Shown here piece by piece: positions 22,702-33,778 of a stretch of DNA of 64,000 nucleotides. Numbering within the stretch: the stretch's first letter is position 1; each line of letters starts with the position of its first letter. Both the position numbers and the translations under genes were made by a program. Source of the stretch: Proteles cristata cristata (taxonomy: Eukaryota > Chordata > Mammalia > Carnivora > Hyaenidae); NCBI GenBank assembly GCA_017311185.1, contig JAESUZ010003884.1:1-64000 (forward strand), given 5' to 3'. A model generated the notes under the pieces. It saw nothing but the letters and a program-made list of their open reading frames with translations, made no database searches and was not told where the DNA came from.

Positions 22702-22899
22702 CGTTTATTTATTTATTTTGAGGCAAAGAGAGAGCACGAGCAGGGGAAGGGCAGAGAGAGTGGGAGAGAGAGGGTCCCAAGCAGGCCCCGCACTGTCAGC
22801 ACAGAGCCTGATGTGTCTTCAACCCACAAACCCTGAGATCATGACGTGAGTCGAAACCAAGAGTTGGCCGCTTAACCAACTGAGCCACCCAGACACCCA
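22702..22899 (-). mobile_element. Felid CAN SINE, older type, antisense
   Basis: Has GTCGAAACCAAGAGTTGGCCGCTTAACCAACTGAGCC at the head and a damaged B box (GTGTCTTCAACCCACAAACC). Type with the AAACCAAGAGT head variant. Confidence 0.93.
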
Positions 22900-22907
22900 G
22901 ATGCCCT

Positions 22908-23136
22908 CTTTTTTTTTTTTTTTTAAGTCTTCATTTATTTTTGAGAGAGAGAGGGAGAGAGAGAGCAAGTGGGGGAGGGGCAGAAAAAGAGGGAGACACA
23001 GAATCCAGAGCAGGCTCCAGGCTCTGAGCTGTCAGCACAGAGCCCGTGCCAGGGCTCGAACTTGTGAACCACGAGATCATGACCTGAGCCAAACGAAGTC
23101 AGACACTCAACAGACTGAGCTTCCCAGGCAATCCCC
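22908..23136 (-). mobile_element. Felid CAN SINE, antisense, directly beside previous copy
   Basis: Begins with an 18-T run. The head reads GAGCCAAACGAAGTCAGACACTCAACAGACTGAGC, with a three- to four-base insertion in the A-box side. The middle (CCAGGCTCTGAGCTGTCAGCACAGAGCC) is intact. Confidence 0.95.
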
Positions 23137-23145
23137 CACCAGACA

Positions 23146-23639
23146 CCTCTCTTTAAATCGCCCTTCCCCACTTTCAACACCCATTTCCCCTGGTGCTGCT
23201 CATTCTGTTAGACTCTGGAAGGAAACGGACGCTTTCTGGGGAGTTGACAGAGAGGAGGCGCTTTCTCTTTTTCTCTTACAAACATGGGCTGATGGAGGCT
23301 TTGTCACAGTGTGGAGCGGCTTCCGGAGCTGGAGGTCCCCCACACAGGTGCACACCTTCACTTCATCTTCCTGCCGGCTCACAACCAGCTGGCCGCAGGC
23401 CCTGCTTTGGCTGATGTCTGCCCCTTCTCAGCCAGGTGCTTTTCCAGCATGTAGAAATCTGTTCGGATGCATGCGAGCATGCACTTCGGTGTTGCGTAAA
23501 AGGTTAACTAACTTGTTGGAAATCTGGTTCCTAACTGCAGGGGTTACCATGACTCGGAGAACGGGATCATTAACCATTGCAGAAACATGGCCAAGAAGGC
23601 ATTTGCCCTCCCACTGAACGTTGGACCACCTCCTGTAGT
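23146..23639. other. unannotated sequence
   Basis: Relatively GC-rich. A 238-codon plus frame starts in the SINE at 22901 and runs to 23617, but its first half is SINE-derived and its second half shows no domain, so I do not call it a gene. Confidence 0.45.
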
Positions 23640-24030
23640 GTAAGGGCTGCTCTAGGTCCCGGAGAGAGAGCAGTGAGCAAATCAGGGAAAAATTCCCGTC
23701 CCCCTGGGAGCCTTCATTCTACTGAGGCAGGGAGACAGATGATACCTAATACAGTAAATAAAGCATAAAACATATAAAAGCATGATAAATACTAATAAAG
23801 AAAGAGATCAGGGGGTACAGGAAATGGGGAAGGGGGAGTTTGAAATAGTAGATAGGGAAACCGGGGAAGTCCTCCCGATGAGGTTACATTATAGGAAATA
23901 CCCAAAGAAAGCGAAAGACCAGGCCATGTCTCGGGAAGGGGTGTCCCAGGTGAAGGGCACAGCAAATGCAATAACCTTGAGATGACACGTTCAAGGAGCA
24001 GCCAACACGCCGCTGGGGTGGAATGGTCTG
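23640..24030 (-). mobile_element. L2 LINE 3' region, antisense
   Basis: AGAGCAGTGAGCAAATCAGGG, CCTGGGAGCCTTCATTCTACTGAGG, GGGAAGTCCTCCCGATGAGG, AGCAAATGCAATAACCTTGAG and GTTCAAGGAGCAGCCAACACGCCGCTGG follow the antisense L2 order closely. Confidence 0.82.
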
Positions 24031-24383
24031 CTCCGCCATAGTTGCTGACTTTCACATTTTCTCTGCATAGTGGAGAAGGCTTGACGTCTGACCTAACAGT
24101 TCCCTATACTTGCTGGGTTATCATTAACTTCAGGGAGTGTTTAGAGAATCTAGGTGCTTGAATCACTGTCCAAGCTATGCCAATGAAATGGGTCTGGGGT
24201 GATGGCCAAGTATCTGTCTTTGTAAATAGCTTCTCTTCTAGTTTAGATGATCTGTAAGTCAGGGGATCACTTATAGAGCCAATCCGCCATGACTTCCACT
24301 TTCACCTTGGCTCTAGCATCTGTGGGTCCCCTCTGCAGGGCAATGAGACATTGAGGCCAATACGATTAGCGATGGATTCAGTG

Positions 24384-24627
24384 TTGTTGTTTTTTTTTAA
24401 GAGTTTTATTTTATTTTATTTTATTTTATTTTTTATTTCTAGGAGAGAGAGAGAGACAGCGTGAGCAGGGGAGGGTCAGAGAGAGAGGGAGTCACAGACT
24501 GAAACAGGCTCCAGGCTCTGAGCTAGCAGTCAGCACAGAGCCCGACGCGGGGGTCGAACCCACGAATCACAAGATCATGACCTAAGCGAAAGTCGGACGC
24601 TTAACCGACTAAGCCACCCAGGCGCCC
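24384..24627 (-). mobile_element. Felid CAN SINE, young subtype (type B), antisense
   Basis: Type B copy (CTAGCAGTCAGCACAGAG; CCTAAGCGAAAGTCGG). Its A-tail has become a (TTTTA)n run at 24404-24435. Flanking duplication TGGATTCAGTG at 24373-24383 and 24628-24638. Confidence 0.97.
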
Positions 24628-24639
24628 TGGATTCAGTGG

Positions 24640-25404
24640 TTTTATCAGCGGGGAAAAGGCATAAGGCACAGTGATAACAGGCAAACGTTTTTTGTGTCTG
24701 ATGGTCAGGAATTGCAATGCCATGTGGGGTTTCCGGTGATTTCCAGTTCCACTATCGATTTGTGCCGTGCTCTGCTTCCCTTCCCTGAGACCTGGCCTTT
24801 GTCTTCAGTGAGCTCTAGTTGCTCTATTCCATCTCCCTGCATCCAACGAAGGACTAACTAAGCTAATTGTAGGTAGGTAGGAATATAAATAGAGTTCACC
24901 AGGAACTTGAATCTACGTTGAAATAATCTGCTGCTTGTGTTTTGCTGTTCTCTGCCTTGTGTGCCGTGATTTCTGCAAAGTAAAAACTATGGTCACCCCC
25001 CAACTTAAGTTTTATACCTGAGAACTTCTGCCATGAGAGAGGGTCTGATCTCTCTTCTCTGAGTCTCACATCTAACAGATTCCCAGGAAGGAGACTCAGT
25101 GGCCTGTTCCCGGTCGGATGCCTCCTTTTGAGTTGTTGGAAGACATGGTTTCAGGTAAGAACATGGTGGCTCTTCTGGTAGCCATCCATGATGGCAGATG
25201 ATAGTTGCCAGGAGGAAGATGGGTATGGTGCATATGAATACTTCTTTAGACGGTCCCTCCAGATCTGAAATTTGCCTTTGAACTTTCCTTCTGAAATTGA
25301 TTTAGAACGAGGCAATGCAAAACCAAAATCTTTATACTTGGATGAATGTCCACACTAGACCTAATTCCCTGTTACTACTCTGCAAGTTCGTCACTGGACA
25401 TCCT
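24640..25404. other. unannotated sequence
   Basis: No repeat or exon recognised. Confidence 0.5.
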
Positions 25405-25780
25405 TCCTGTGCTTGTGCCACTCCGGCCACACTGATGTCCCCAAGCAAGGTCTGAACTTGTTGTTACCACTGCTTGGAAAAGTCCTGCCCCAGAAAACTG
25501 CATGGCTCCCTCACCTCCTGAGCTTTGCTGCAATGTCATTTTCTCCGGGAATCTTTCCCTACACATGGTGTGTAAAACTGTCCTTTCCCACCCCAGAGTT
25601 CCCAGGATTCTCCAGTCGTTTTATTCATAGAACTCATTACCATATGACATACTATGTCTTCCAGATTTATTGTCTCTTTCGTTTGCTACAATATCAGCTC
25701 CATAAAACCAGGGATTTTTGTCTGCCTTGTTTGTCTGCCAGTGCCTGGCTCATAATAGGCACTCAGTAAGGAGTGAGTGA
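25405..25780 (+). mobile_element. L2 LINE 3' end, sense
   Basis: CACTCCGGCCACACTGATGTCC, CCTCACCTCCTGAG, TGTCATTTTCTCCGGGAATC, AGAACTCATTACCATATGACATACTATG, CAGCTCCATAAAACCAGGGATTTTTGTCTGCC and TGCCTGGCTCATAATAGGCACTCAGTAAG are the L2 3'-end blocks in sense order. A SINE sits exactly at its 3' end. Confidence 0.87.
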
Positions 25781-25980
25781 TGGGGCACCTGAGTGGCTCA
25801 GTCGGTGAAGCGTCTGACTCTTGATTTCCGCTCAGGTCATGATCTCACGGTTTGGTGAGTTTGAGCCCCGCATCCGGCTCTGTGCTGCCTGCTTAAAATT
25901 CTCCCTCTCTGTCTGCTCCTACCCCTCTCTTGCTTTGACTGTCTCTCTTAAAATAAATAACTCAATTTAAAAAAGATAAA
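25781..25980 (+). mobile_element. Felid CAN SINE, older type, sense
   Basis: Older head with GACTCTTGATTTCCGCTCAGG and a shortened middle (CTGTGCTGCCTGCTTAAAATTC). The flanks AGTGAGTGA and AGTGAGTGG form a short duplication. It lies at the junction with the L2 3' end. Confidence 0.92.
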
Positions 25981-25990
25981 TAGTGAGTGG

Positions 25991-26983
25991 CCAGTAAAGT
26001 TCATGTATATTTTCTTGGACATCCATAGTCATTCTTCAGCCATACTTTTCTGTGACTGTCCATGACTAGGAACCTCCAGGTAGGGAGCATCACCTGAGCC
26101 TCCTTTGGGTTGAATCCAGTAATGATTCCAGAAGACAAACAGAAAAGCAAGAAGGCTGGTGTTGGCACAGCAGCTGCTGAGCTGGGAAGGGGGCAGCATC
26201 TGCATCACTCCAAGCAGCCGCCTCCCTGGGGAGAGGGCAGCCCCGAGGCTCGGCAGGTCTTTTCAATATCTTGGATTAAATGAACTGTGAAATATTTGTT
26301 TTATTAGAAGAGCTCGGGTTTGTTTCGAAGGCCCTAAATTGTGTCTGTTCTGGGCACCGATACGTAGCAGAGAGGAGCGGCCGCAATGTTTAGAGAACTC
26401 TCAGGAACCTCTTTCGTCATTTGGGGCCCATTTCCAGGGGCCTCTCTCATTTCTTCCTCCGCGACCAGTAATCGCCCTGTTGGTACAAAGCACCGGAGGA
26501 TGAAGAGGTCACTGTCGGTACAGGAATGTGGAGATGAGCCTGAGCCTCATGTGGCCCTAAGTCAGAGGAGCTTAGGAAATTCTTTTGCCTGGAGGGCTGC
26601 AGCCCATAGGATTTCAGGCTGGGGCGAGTGCATTGAATGAGGTCAGGATTGAGGGGGTTCTGGAAGAGGCAGTTCCTAAAACAAATAGGAATTAGAGAAC
26701 TTTTATAGGAAATGAAAGAAAAGCCCCTCATGTGTCCAGATGTGCTGAATACAGTTTTGCAGCATTTCCTGCCAAGTGTGTGGCTCTTAAATACATTTTC
26801 CACCTGTGTCTAAGAAAGCTGAGGATCCCTAAGCTTGGTGAGGGAAGCCCTCCTTTCTGCGTGGGGAATGATAAAACCCAAGCCCACGTTGAGTTTCCAT
26901 GGTGAATGGAATGGGAGCCTTCGCACTCACAGCTGTGAATAGTGAGCTTCTTTCTGCCTGTAACAGATTTGTTGTTAACTTTT
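25991..26983. other. unannotated sequence
   Basis: No repeat recognised. Overlapping frames of 84 (plus) and 118 (minus) codons at 26386-26803 show no domain. A NotI-type GCGGCCGC lies at 26377, but CpG density around it is low. Confidence 0.5.
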
Positions 26984-27090
26984 TGTTTGTGTGTGTGTGC
27001 ATATATGTGTGTATTTGTGAATGGATGTGTGCATATGCATGGATGTACATGTACAGGCATGTGTATGCGAACATATGTGTGGAGTTGTGA
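26984..27090. repeat. Degenerate (TG)n/(CATG)n-rich tract
   Basis: GTGTGTGTGTGCATATATGTGTG followed by ATGGATGTGTGCATATGCATGG and similar alternating purine-pyrimidine sequence. Interrupted, so probably a decayed dinucleotide repeat. Confidence 0.85.
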
Positions 27091-27504
27091 GTGTGTTAAA
27101 TGCATGGGAGAAGTTTGGGAGCATATCCTCTCCCGACGGCTAAGTGTTTAAGCCTGGGAAGGAAAGAAAGAATGAGGAGGGGAGAAATAAAGGTGGTGGT
27201 GGGGTTTCATGTTTAGCCTGATACAATTCTAAAATTTCTACACCCTTTTTTGCTACCAAGATGTACCCATGCATTATTTGTGTAGTTTTAAAAATTGCAA
27301 AAAATCGTAATTGACGTATGACGGTTTGGAGGATGTAATTAACCAGAGATAAATTGACTGATGTTTCCTGCTCTGCTCTTACTCCATTTCCTGCCCATTC
27401 CAAATGGCCACAGCGGTAGTGAATTGGAGAAGGAAGTCTAATCACATCATGTAAGAATCAGTGTTTCCCTAATGCCACTGACCTGTTTTCCTCAGATATG
27501 TTTT
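27091..27504. other. unannotated sequence
   Basis: No repeat or gene feature recognised. Confidence 0.5.
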
Positions 27505-27645
27505 TTTTTCATGCTGTCCATTGTACCTAGAATGCATCCTTCTATATTCCTTAGTGCCTTCAATTACCAGATTTTGTGCCTCTTTTAAGATTGGATTAAA
27601 ACACCTGCGTAAAGCTTTTTCCCATTTGTTCATCGCCCATCTTAT
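27505..27645 (+). repeat. Possible L2 fragment, sense
   Basis: TACCTAGAATGCATCCTTC, AAGATTGGATTAAAACACCTGCG and TAAAGCTTTTTCCC loosely follow the sense L2 3' region (cctggaatgc ... caaatgtcacct ... gaagccttccc). Weak. Confidence 0.4.
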
Positions 27646-27947
27646 TCATCCTTCTGTTCATCCATCCAACTATTTAGTAAATGCCTACTGAATGCCAAGC
27701 GTTGTGTGAAACTTCAGGTACTACAGGTATCATTCTTGCCCTCTTGAAGATAATCTTATAAAGAGAAGACACAGAAAATATATAATCGAGCAAACAAATG
27801 AATATAGAATATAAAATTTAAAATTGTCATGAATGCTAACTAGAAAATAAACAGGGTGCCTTGATGGAGACCTGTAAACAATACCCAAATTAAATAAGGG
27901 GGTCAGAGATGTTATTTATTCTAAGACATGAGAATAAAAAGAATGAG

Positions 27948-28275
27948 GGGTGCCTGGCTGGCTCAGTCTGTGGAGCGTGTGACTCTTGATCTCAGGGTTG
28001 TGAATTAAAGCGCCACTTTACACCCCGCTACTTAAAGGGGCGCCTGGGTGGCTTAGTCGGTTAAGCGTCCGACTTTCGCTCGGGTCATGATCTCGCGGTT
28101 CGTGGGTTCGAGCCCCGCATCGGGCTCTGTGCTGACTGCCAGCTCAGAGCCTGGAGCCTGTTTCAGTCTGTGACTCCCTCTCTCTCTGACCCTCCCCTGC
28201 TCATGCTGTCTCTCTCTCTCTCTCCTAGAAATAAATAAAACATGAAAAAAAAATAAATAAAATCTGAAAAAAAAA
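27948..28275 (+). mobile_element. Old CAN SINE (SINEC-like), sense, carrying a younger SINE in its tail
   Basis: GGGGTGCCTGGCTGGCTCAGTCTGTGGAGCGTGTGACTCTTGATCTCAGGGTTGTG ... CTACTTAAA is the short, older carnivore form without the long CT stretch. Its A-tail resumes after the inner SINE as AAATAAATAAAATCTGAAAA. Outer parts are 27948-28036 and about 28245-28275. Confidence 0.87.
28037..28244 (+). mobile_element. Felid CAN SINE, young subtype (type B), sense, inside the older SINE
   Basis: Intact head GGGGCGCCTGGGTGGCTTAG, intact boxes, type B markers CGACTTTCGCTCGGGTC, GACTGCCAGCTCAGAG, TTTCAGTCTGTGACTCC and TCTCCTAGAAATAAATAAAAC. Inserted in the A-tail of the older SINE, a favoured L1-endonuclease target. 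Confidence 0.97.
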
Positions 28276-28385
28276 TAAAAAAGGAAAACAAGAGTCATGT
28301 TGAAGGATGTTAGAGGGGAAGTACAGGGACGTTTTCACAAGGGAGCAATCTATATGATCTATTCGGCTTCTAAAATCCTTCTACA

Positions 28386-29230
28386 TTTGCTGATCTTTCA
28401 TTGTATTTATCATGTGTATATTCATGTTTTTTTCAAATTCTTTTGGGGCGTGGCTTTCAGTTGCCTGACATGGAGAAGAGACTCAACAAACCGAATCAAG
28501 CTGTGGATTCCAAAGAACGAAGAAGAAATCCCTTCATATTATCTCAAAGACATCTTTAATTTCACCCATACCCTTCCTGGAGGTAAAAGACACAGAGGTT
28601 ATTTTCAAAATGATCTTTAGAACTGAATATTAAAATGGTTCTACTTTTCCAAGTTGCTTCTCTGCTAGATCTTTACTCTGGACTAGGAAAGATCATCCGC
28701 ATCTACAAATCTGATTCGATGCTATGCCAAACTTCATTTAAATTCATTTAAAGTTCTCTGAATAGGAAGCACTTTCTTCCTTTTGTGTTCCTTTGGGACT
28801 GTGGATTGTGTTGGTTTGTTTGTTTATTTTGAGAAAAGAGAGAGTACGTTTTTGGTTGGTCAGACATTATTTTCTTTAATGTAGTAAATGGAGTATAGAC
28901 TATATCCAGCCTCTCATCACTTCCCCATGTCTCAAAATGGAGTTGGTGCTACTTTACCAACCTAATGAGTTGTCTGTCATCTTGAGTTTTCCCTAGGGAA
29001 TGGCCTTGAGGCATGGAAGGGTTTTATTTTCTAAACCAGAAACCAGAAAAGGATTTCACTTTTCCATTCTCTCAAGGATAACATATTCAAGACAAGGTGC
29101 TAGAAAGAACAGCTTCAATTCTGAAACATGTGACAGTCAGAATAAATTGAAAATAACCTTGACATCTCTAGAAAGTCATAGGATCTTAGAAATTATATCA
29201 CGCTGCTACCCCATGCTGGAATTTGTTTAC
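28386..29230. other. unannotated sequence
   Basis: No repeat recognised. A 107-codon frame at 28297-28620 starts in L2 sequence and has no recognisable domain. Confidence 0.5.
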
Positions 29231-29245
29231 AACAACCCTTTATGA

Positions 29246-29459
29246 CAGGCATCTGGGTAGCTCAGTCGGTTGAGTGTCTGACTTCTGCTCAGGTCATGAT
29301 TGCGTAGCTTGGGAGTTCGAGCGCCACATCAGGCTCGCTGCTATCAGCCCGGAGCCCGCTTTGGATTCTCTGTCCCCCTCTCTCTGCCCCTGCCCAGCTT
29401 GTGCTCTCTCCCTCTCAAAAATAAATAAAACATTAAAAAATAATTAAAAAAAAAAAAAC
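29246..29459 (+). mobile_element. Felid CAN SINE, sense, first of a tandem pair
   Basis: AGGCATCTGGGTAGCTCAGTCGGTTGAGTG head, altered B box (GGGAGTTCGAGCGCC), type A middle (TATCAGCCCGGAGCC) and a long A-rich tail. The right member of the pair begins in or beside this tail. Confidence 0.94.
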
Positions 29460-29465
29460 CTGCCC

Positions 29466-29690
29466 TGTGGTACCTGGGCAGCTCAGTTAAGTGTCTGACT
29501 TCAGATCAGGTCATGATCTCACAGTTCATGGGTTTGAGCCCATGATTTGTTCATTCGAGCCCTGCGTCCGGCTCTGTGATGACAGCTCAGAGCCTGGAAC
29601 CTGCTTCAGATTCAGTGTCTCCCTCTCTCTCTCTGCCCCTCCCCCACTTGTGCTCTGTCTCTCTCAAAAATAAATAAACATTTTAAGACA
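29466..29690 (+). mobile_element. Felid CAN SINE, sense, with partly duplicated B-box region
   Basis: Type A copy. The B-box segment occurs twice in slightly different form: CATGGGTTTGAGCCC at 29528 and then GTTCATTCGAGCCC at 29549, an internal duplication of about 20 bp. The tail is AAATAAATAAACATTTTAAG. Confidence 0.94.
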
Positions 29691-29944
29691 ATTATTTAAA
29701 AAACCAACCTTTTATCACCATATGTCTTACTTACCCTTGACTGCTTCTCTTGCTGAGGAAACTTAGCACCTTCTCAGAAAAACCATTTGAAAATTTAGTT
29801 ATCTCTGGTTATTAGACATTACTTCTTTGTGTCAGTTTTATCCCATAACCTTCAAGGAGACAAAATCTACATTTCTCACCTCTCTCCAGAAATCCTAAAT
29901 GTCCTCATTGAATGAGTAAAGAACATGCCGAATCTATCCATGGT

Positions 29945-30165
29945 CTGTAAGACCAAGCTGGTCTTTGAATCAGAAGATACAAGTTTTGGTCCCCCAGATT
30001 AGTTGATCTTGGGCAAGTTTTTAATTTCTGTCTCAATTCCCTCTTCTCTAAAACATAGATAGCACCTCCCTCACCAAATAATTGTGAAGATTAAATAGGA
30101 AAATGTGTGTGAAAATGCCCAACATAAACCATAGTAGGTGCTCAATAAATTTTTTGGTCCTATTT
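29945..30165 (+). repeat. MIR SINE, sense
   Basis: TTGATCTTGGGCAAGTTTTTAATTTCTGTCTC, CCCTCTTCTCTAAAACATAGATAGCACC, ATTGTGAAGATTAAATAGG and CATAGTAGGTGCTCAATAAATTTTTT follow MIR core to tail. Confidence 0.9.
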
Positions 30166-30289
30166 TCTCTCCTCTAATTACATGCCTGATGGCCAAGGAC
30201 ATCTGTATAGATAAGAAATGCATGTGGCCACAAGTATGTGACAGAAAACTTAGCTAAATCATAAAGACATTTATTATTTATTTAATAGG

Positions 30290-30660
30290 AAGCGCATGGT
30301 ATACAGCCTTAGGCTAGGTCTGGTGGCTCACTGATACTGTCAAGGCCCCAGGCTCGATCTCTCTGCTCTACTATTCTTTGCATTATTGATGCTTTTTAAC
30401 GTAGTTTTTTGCCCCATAGTCCTAAGATGGCTGCCATAGCTCCCACCATCATGAATGAAGTCAAAGCAGGAAGAAACAGAGAGGAGTGGAATCTATGGCT
30501 CTCTTTTCACTTCCTTTCCTTTTCTCGGAAAAGAAAATAATGTTCCCTGAAGTCCCCCTGCAGACTTTTGCTTCTGTTTCATTGGGCAGAGTGGGTGAAA
30601 TGGTTAGCCCTCACTACAGGTGAGCTTGGAAGGCGGTGTAGATGAAAGGGAAGGAGGTTG
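30290..30660. repeat. Possible old interspersed repeat, family not recognised
   Basis: The string AAGATGGCTGCCATAGCTCCCACCATCATG with nearby GGCAGAGTGGGTGAAATGG and GCAGGAAGAAACAGAGAG has the look of a dispersed mammalian repeat I have seen in other contexts, but I cannot name it. Confidence 0.35.
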
Positions 30661-30665
30661 GGAGC

Positions 30666-33350
30666 GATGCATTACCCAAGGAACTGCAAGTGCTGCTGGA
30701 GCAGCTTTCATGTCTCCCCAGAATCACCACCCCTGGATGATTATCACTCCCTGGGGCCTCAGCAGCTCTGACAATGATGTGATTTGCATACTCCCTTGCC
30801 CTGTTGGCCTTCTTGATCGGGATAATCATGGTCAGAACAAGTAATGGCGGTACCCATTGGGGTTCAACTAAGGAGTGGAGTCATTGTGAGTATTATGGAC
30901 CACTAACAGGTCTCCCTGGGGGATTAGATCTTACACAATGTGGAAAGAGCTGGAGAAGAAAAGTCCAGAAGCAGCTGTTGGAGGATCAGAGAAAAGGAAC
31001 CAATCAGCTCTCTCGAGTCACGAGCACTGGGGGACGAGTCATAACCTGCAACGGCATCTGGGAAAGCCAGGCATGTCCAGGGGCACAAAAGGGATCTGGT
31101 ATAAAATAAAATCTGCCAGAAAGCTGTTGTCTCTGTCCAGCAGTGAGCCAGGGCCACTGTGAGTCAGTCAGACCTGTGGTCAGGAGAAAACGTGGTGTGC
31201 AAGGGGAGGCTAGGACAGGCTGGAGACCCTTGGCACCTCTTGCTCTGTCTCTTACTTCATCCAACCACGATGAATCTTGGAGTGATTTGAATGAGTTCAG
31301 GGTAGCTTGTCCAAACTCAGGATATACCGCGTGTGGGGAAGGAGAATGGAGCCACAGACCCGAATGGGCCTTGGCTATGGTGAGGTTTTCATTGCATCAA
31401 GGAGCACTTTTAGGGAAAGCAGGTTCTCTGAGGGTATATCCGAAAATGGAAATAGGGCCTAGACCAAAGGGAAAAATTTAGGGTTAGTGTAGGATATGAA
31501 TGTAAGCTTATACAAACCCTGTAGAGGAAGAGTGTGAGTAGAAAGAAGAGAGTAGAATATTGAAACAGACACTGTATTCCCGATCATGTTGCTACATGAA
31601 CGCTTCACACCTCCGCTATTAATTTTTGTTTCACTTCTGTTTCAGAACCCCACGACAGCCTCTTTTCCTTAAGTGTATTTTTCCTTTGGAATGAAATCTT
31701 TTATCTTTGCCTTGACTTGTGTATCAGGAAATGTTTAGCAGTATGTTAACTGTTATCTTCTGTGTACTAAAGCACAAGATTGTTTAGTATAATTAAATCA
31801 TGGGATGTCTCCTCTGCCCATCATAGCGCTGATATTCTTTTATCATCAGGTGATAAAAGCCAGACGTACATTAATCCACATCGAATTGTCTCATGATAAC
31901 TTGAAAAATTATGAGAGAATGTTATCTAATCGTGAAAATAAGTTAAATTCCTCCTTGCCTATAAATAAGAGGGTATTCTCCCCCACCCCCATTTACCAAG
32001 CAGACAGAAGATCAGTGAGTAGGGCCATTTTTCTATTCCATTATGGAACACATATGATATATTTATTGTTTGTAGGATTTGTTCCTTAGGGCTGATTTGT
32101 CAAAAGGACAGCCTGACCTATGTCTTCCCTGCACAGCAAACTCAACGTCAGACAAATGTCTCCTTCATTCCAAAGACACCATTCTATTCTATTTAGGTAG
32201 AAGATGATGCGGACTTCAGTCCGCAGCAGGAAATTGTTTGACTGGAGTACCTTCCGATGGTAAGCTCAATTCACAGACCTTTGTAGTGAAGGTAAGTTTT
32301 GATGTCGGTGCCAGTTAAAGTAATAGTCCGACTCGATTTCCAATTATTCTGGTCCAAATGGGAACATTCAAGGACTGGGATTTCCTTATAAAAATGGTAA
32401 CTCTAGAAAAGTCACATTTAGAAAAAACAACATGACTTAAGGCTATCTACCAAAGCCAGCACTGTAAATTCCATATTGCTCTGGACTTGGGGAAATAAGC
32501 AGATGGAATATATTGGAAGGGTTGAGGGCACAGATGTCGTCTTGGCTTGGGTTCAGATTCAAAGAAGAAGCCCATTTTGTCGCTGAGTCTGGGATAGAAA
32601 AGCTCCAGATACATGAGGTCTAAAAAATCAAGTGCACAAGGTTTAATGAACTGTTTTTCAAACAATTAATATAATATTTAAGCAACAGTTTATCATCTGG
32701 GAATGTGCTCTTCCAACTGATTCAAGCATGCATTTTGAGTGGGAGAAAGGTTTTCAGTGGTAGTTGAGCTACATAAGGTGTCCTCTACTTCTAGTTGCCC
32801 AAAAGAGAACTCACCCTGTTGACCTTCTAAGCCCCTTGTTCATTACAAACATTGTCTCTATGACGTTCAGTAAAGAGGGAATTGATGTTGACTGTGTTGA
32901 TCTTTCCTTTAAAAGTCAAAAGTTAAAACCAGCAGCTCTTCTCAGTTTAGGGGCCATACTCCTAAAGGAGAAGCCATGGAAAATAACTGACTTCCATTGT
33001 TTAAATTGTGTTTAAAAATGTATCCATAGCTATTGCAGAGAATGCAAGAAAATATGGACGAAAAGAAAAAGTTCTAATCACCAGAAGGCCTATCAGAAAA
33101 CAAAATTATGGTTTTATTTTATTTTTCTTCAAAATTGACATTTGAAAATAAAACTTTCCAATTACATCTGGAATCACTGTGTCTTCCTTTTCATATTTCT
33201 GTTGGTTTCTTCCAACAGTATTTTACAGAGGTTTTAGTGTTTGTCAATAAGTGCAAATATAAATTGCCAAGTGTAATGAATGCTTATAGCTTATCTAATC
33301 TATCATTGATCTGACCTATCTACCATTTGTAGACACTGTGATTGTGTATC
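30666..33350. other. repeat-poor stretch of about 2.7 kb
   Basis: No SINE, L1, L2 or LTR recognised. Open frames of 71-112 codons cluster at 30614-31481 on both strands, but they overlap each other and show no domain. Repeat-poor sequence of this length in such a SINE-dense window is a reasonable place to look for conserved non-coding elements. Confidence 0.5.
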
Positions 33351-33400
33351 TCTCTCTCTCTCTCTATCTGTCTATCTTATATATCTATCTACCTATTTGT
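33346..33400. repeat. (TC)n/(TATC)n degenerate microsatellite
   Basis: TCTCTCTCTCTCTCTCTATC, then CTGTCTATC and ATCTATCTACC, a short interrupted tract. Confidence 0.88.
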
Positions 33401-33424
33401 CTTCAATAGCATAGCAATGACTAT

Positions 33425-33778
33425 TCATATAGCTCTCTGTGTGCTTATATGATCATTTCCTTGGGTTGAGTTCTCAGAAGTAGAATCATTGGATCAACGG
33501 GTCTGCACACATTTCACTTTTGATGGGTATTGCCAGATTGCCTGCCATAATTGCATACCCATTGTACTCCATTCACCAGGGTATGAGAGTGTCTTTTCTC
33601 CATATGCTCCCAAACCATGGGTAATATCAATCCAATTCCTCTGTGCCAAGCTGAAAGGCTAAAACACTACAGCATCAATACTCATTCCTATTTTTGCATT
33701 TTAGATTATTACTGAGTTTGCACACCTTGCTGAACATTAATTAGACTTTTGCACAGAACTTGATACATTTTCAGACAT
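33425..33778 (-). mobile_element. Old L1 3'-UTR/ORF2 end fragment, antisense
   Basis: CCTTGGGTTGAGTTCTCAGAAGTAGAATCATTGGATCAACGGG, TGGGTATTGCCAGATTGCC and ATTCACCAGGGTATGAGAGTG are the antisense old-L1 3' blocks. A SINE truncates it on the right. Confidence 0.75.

Larger units (their letters stand above)
27650..28385 (-). mobile_element. L2 LINE 3' region, antisense, split by two nested SINEs
   Basis: TTATTCATCCTTCTGTTCATCC, TAGTAAATGCCTACTGAATGCCAAGCG and CATTCTTGCCCTCTTGAAG lie before the SINEs. ACGTTTTCACAAGGGAGCAATCTATATGATC lies after them. The order matches antisense L2. Confidence 0.75.

Noticed and set aside
22901..23617. 238-codon plus-strand open frame
   Set aside because: The first part is SINE sequence (including the GA run giving RERERE-type residues) and the rest has no recognisable domain or splice context.
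32209..32224. GCGGACTTCAGTCCGC hairpin
   Set aside because: A 7-bp stem with a 2-base loop is expected a few times by chance in 64 kb and has no flanking support.
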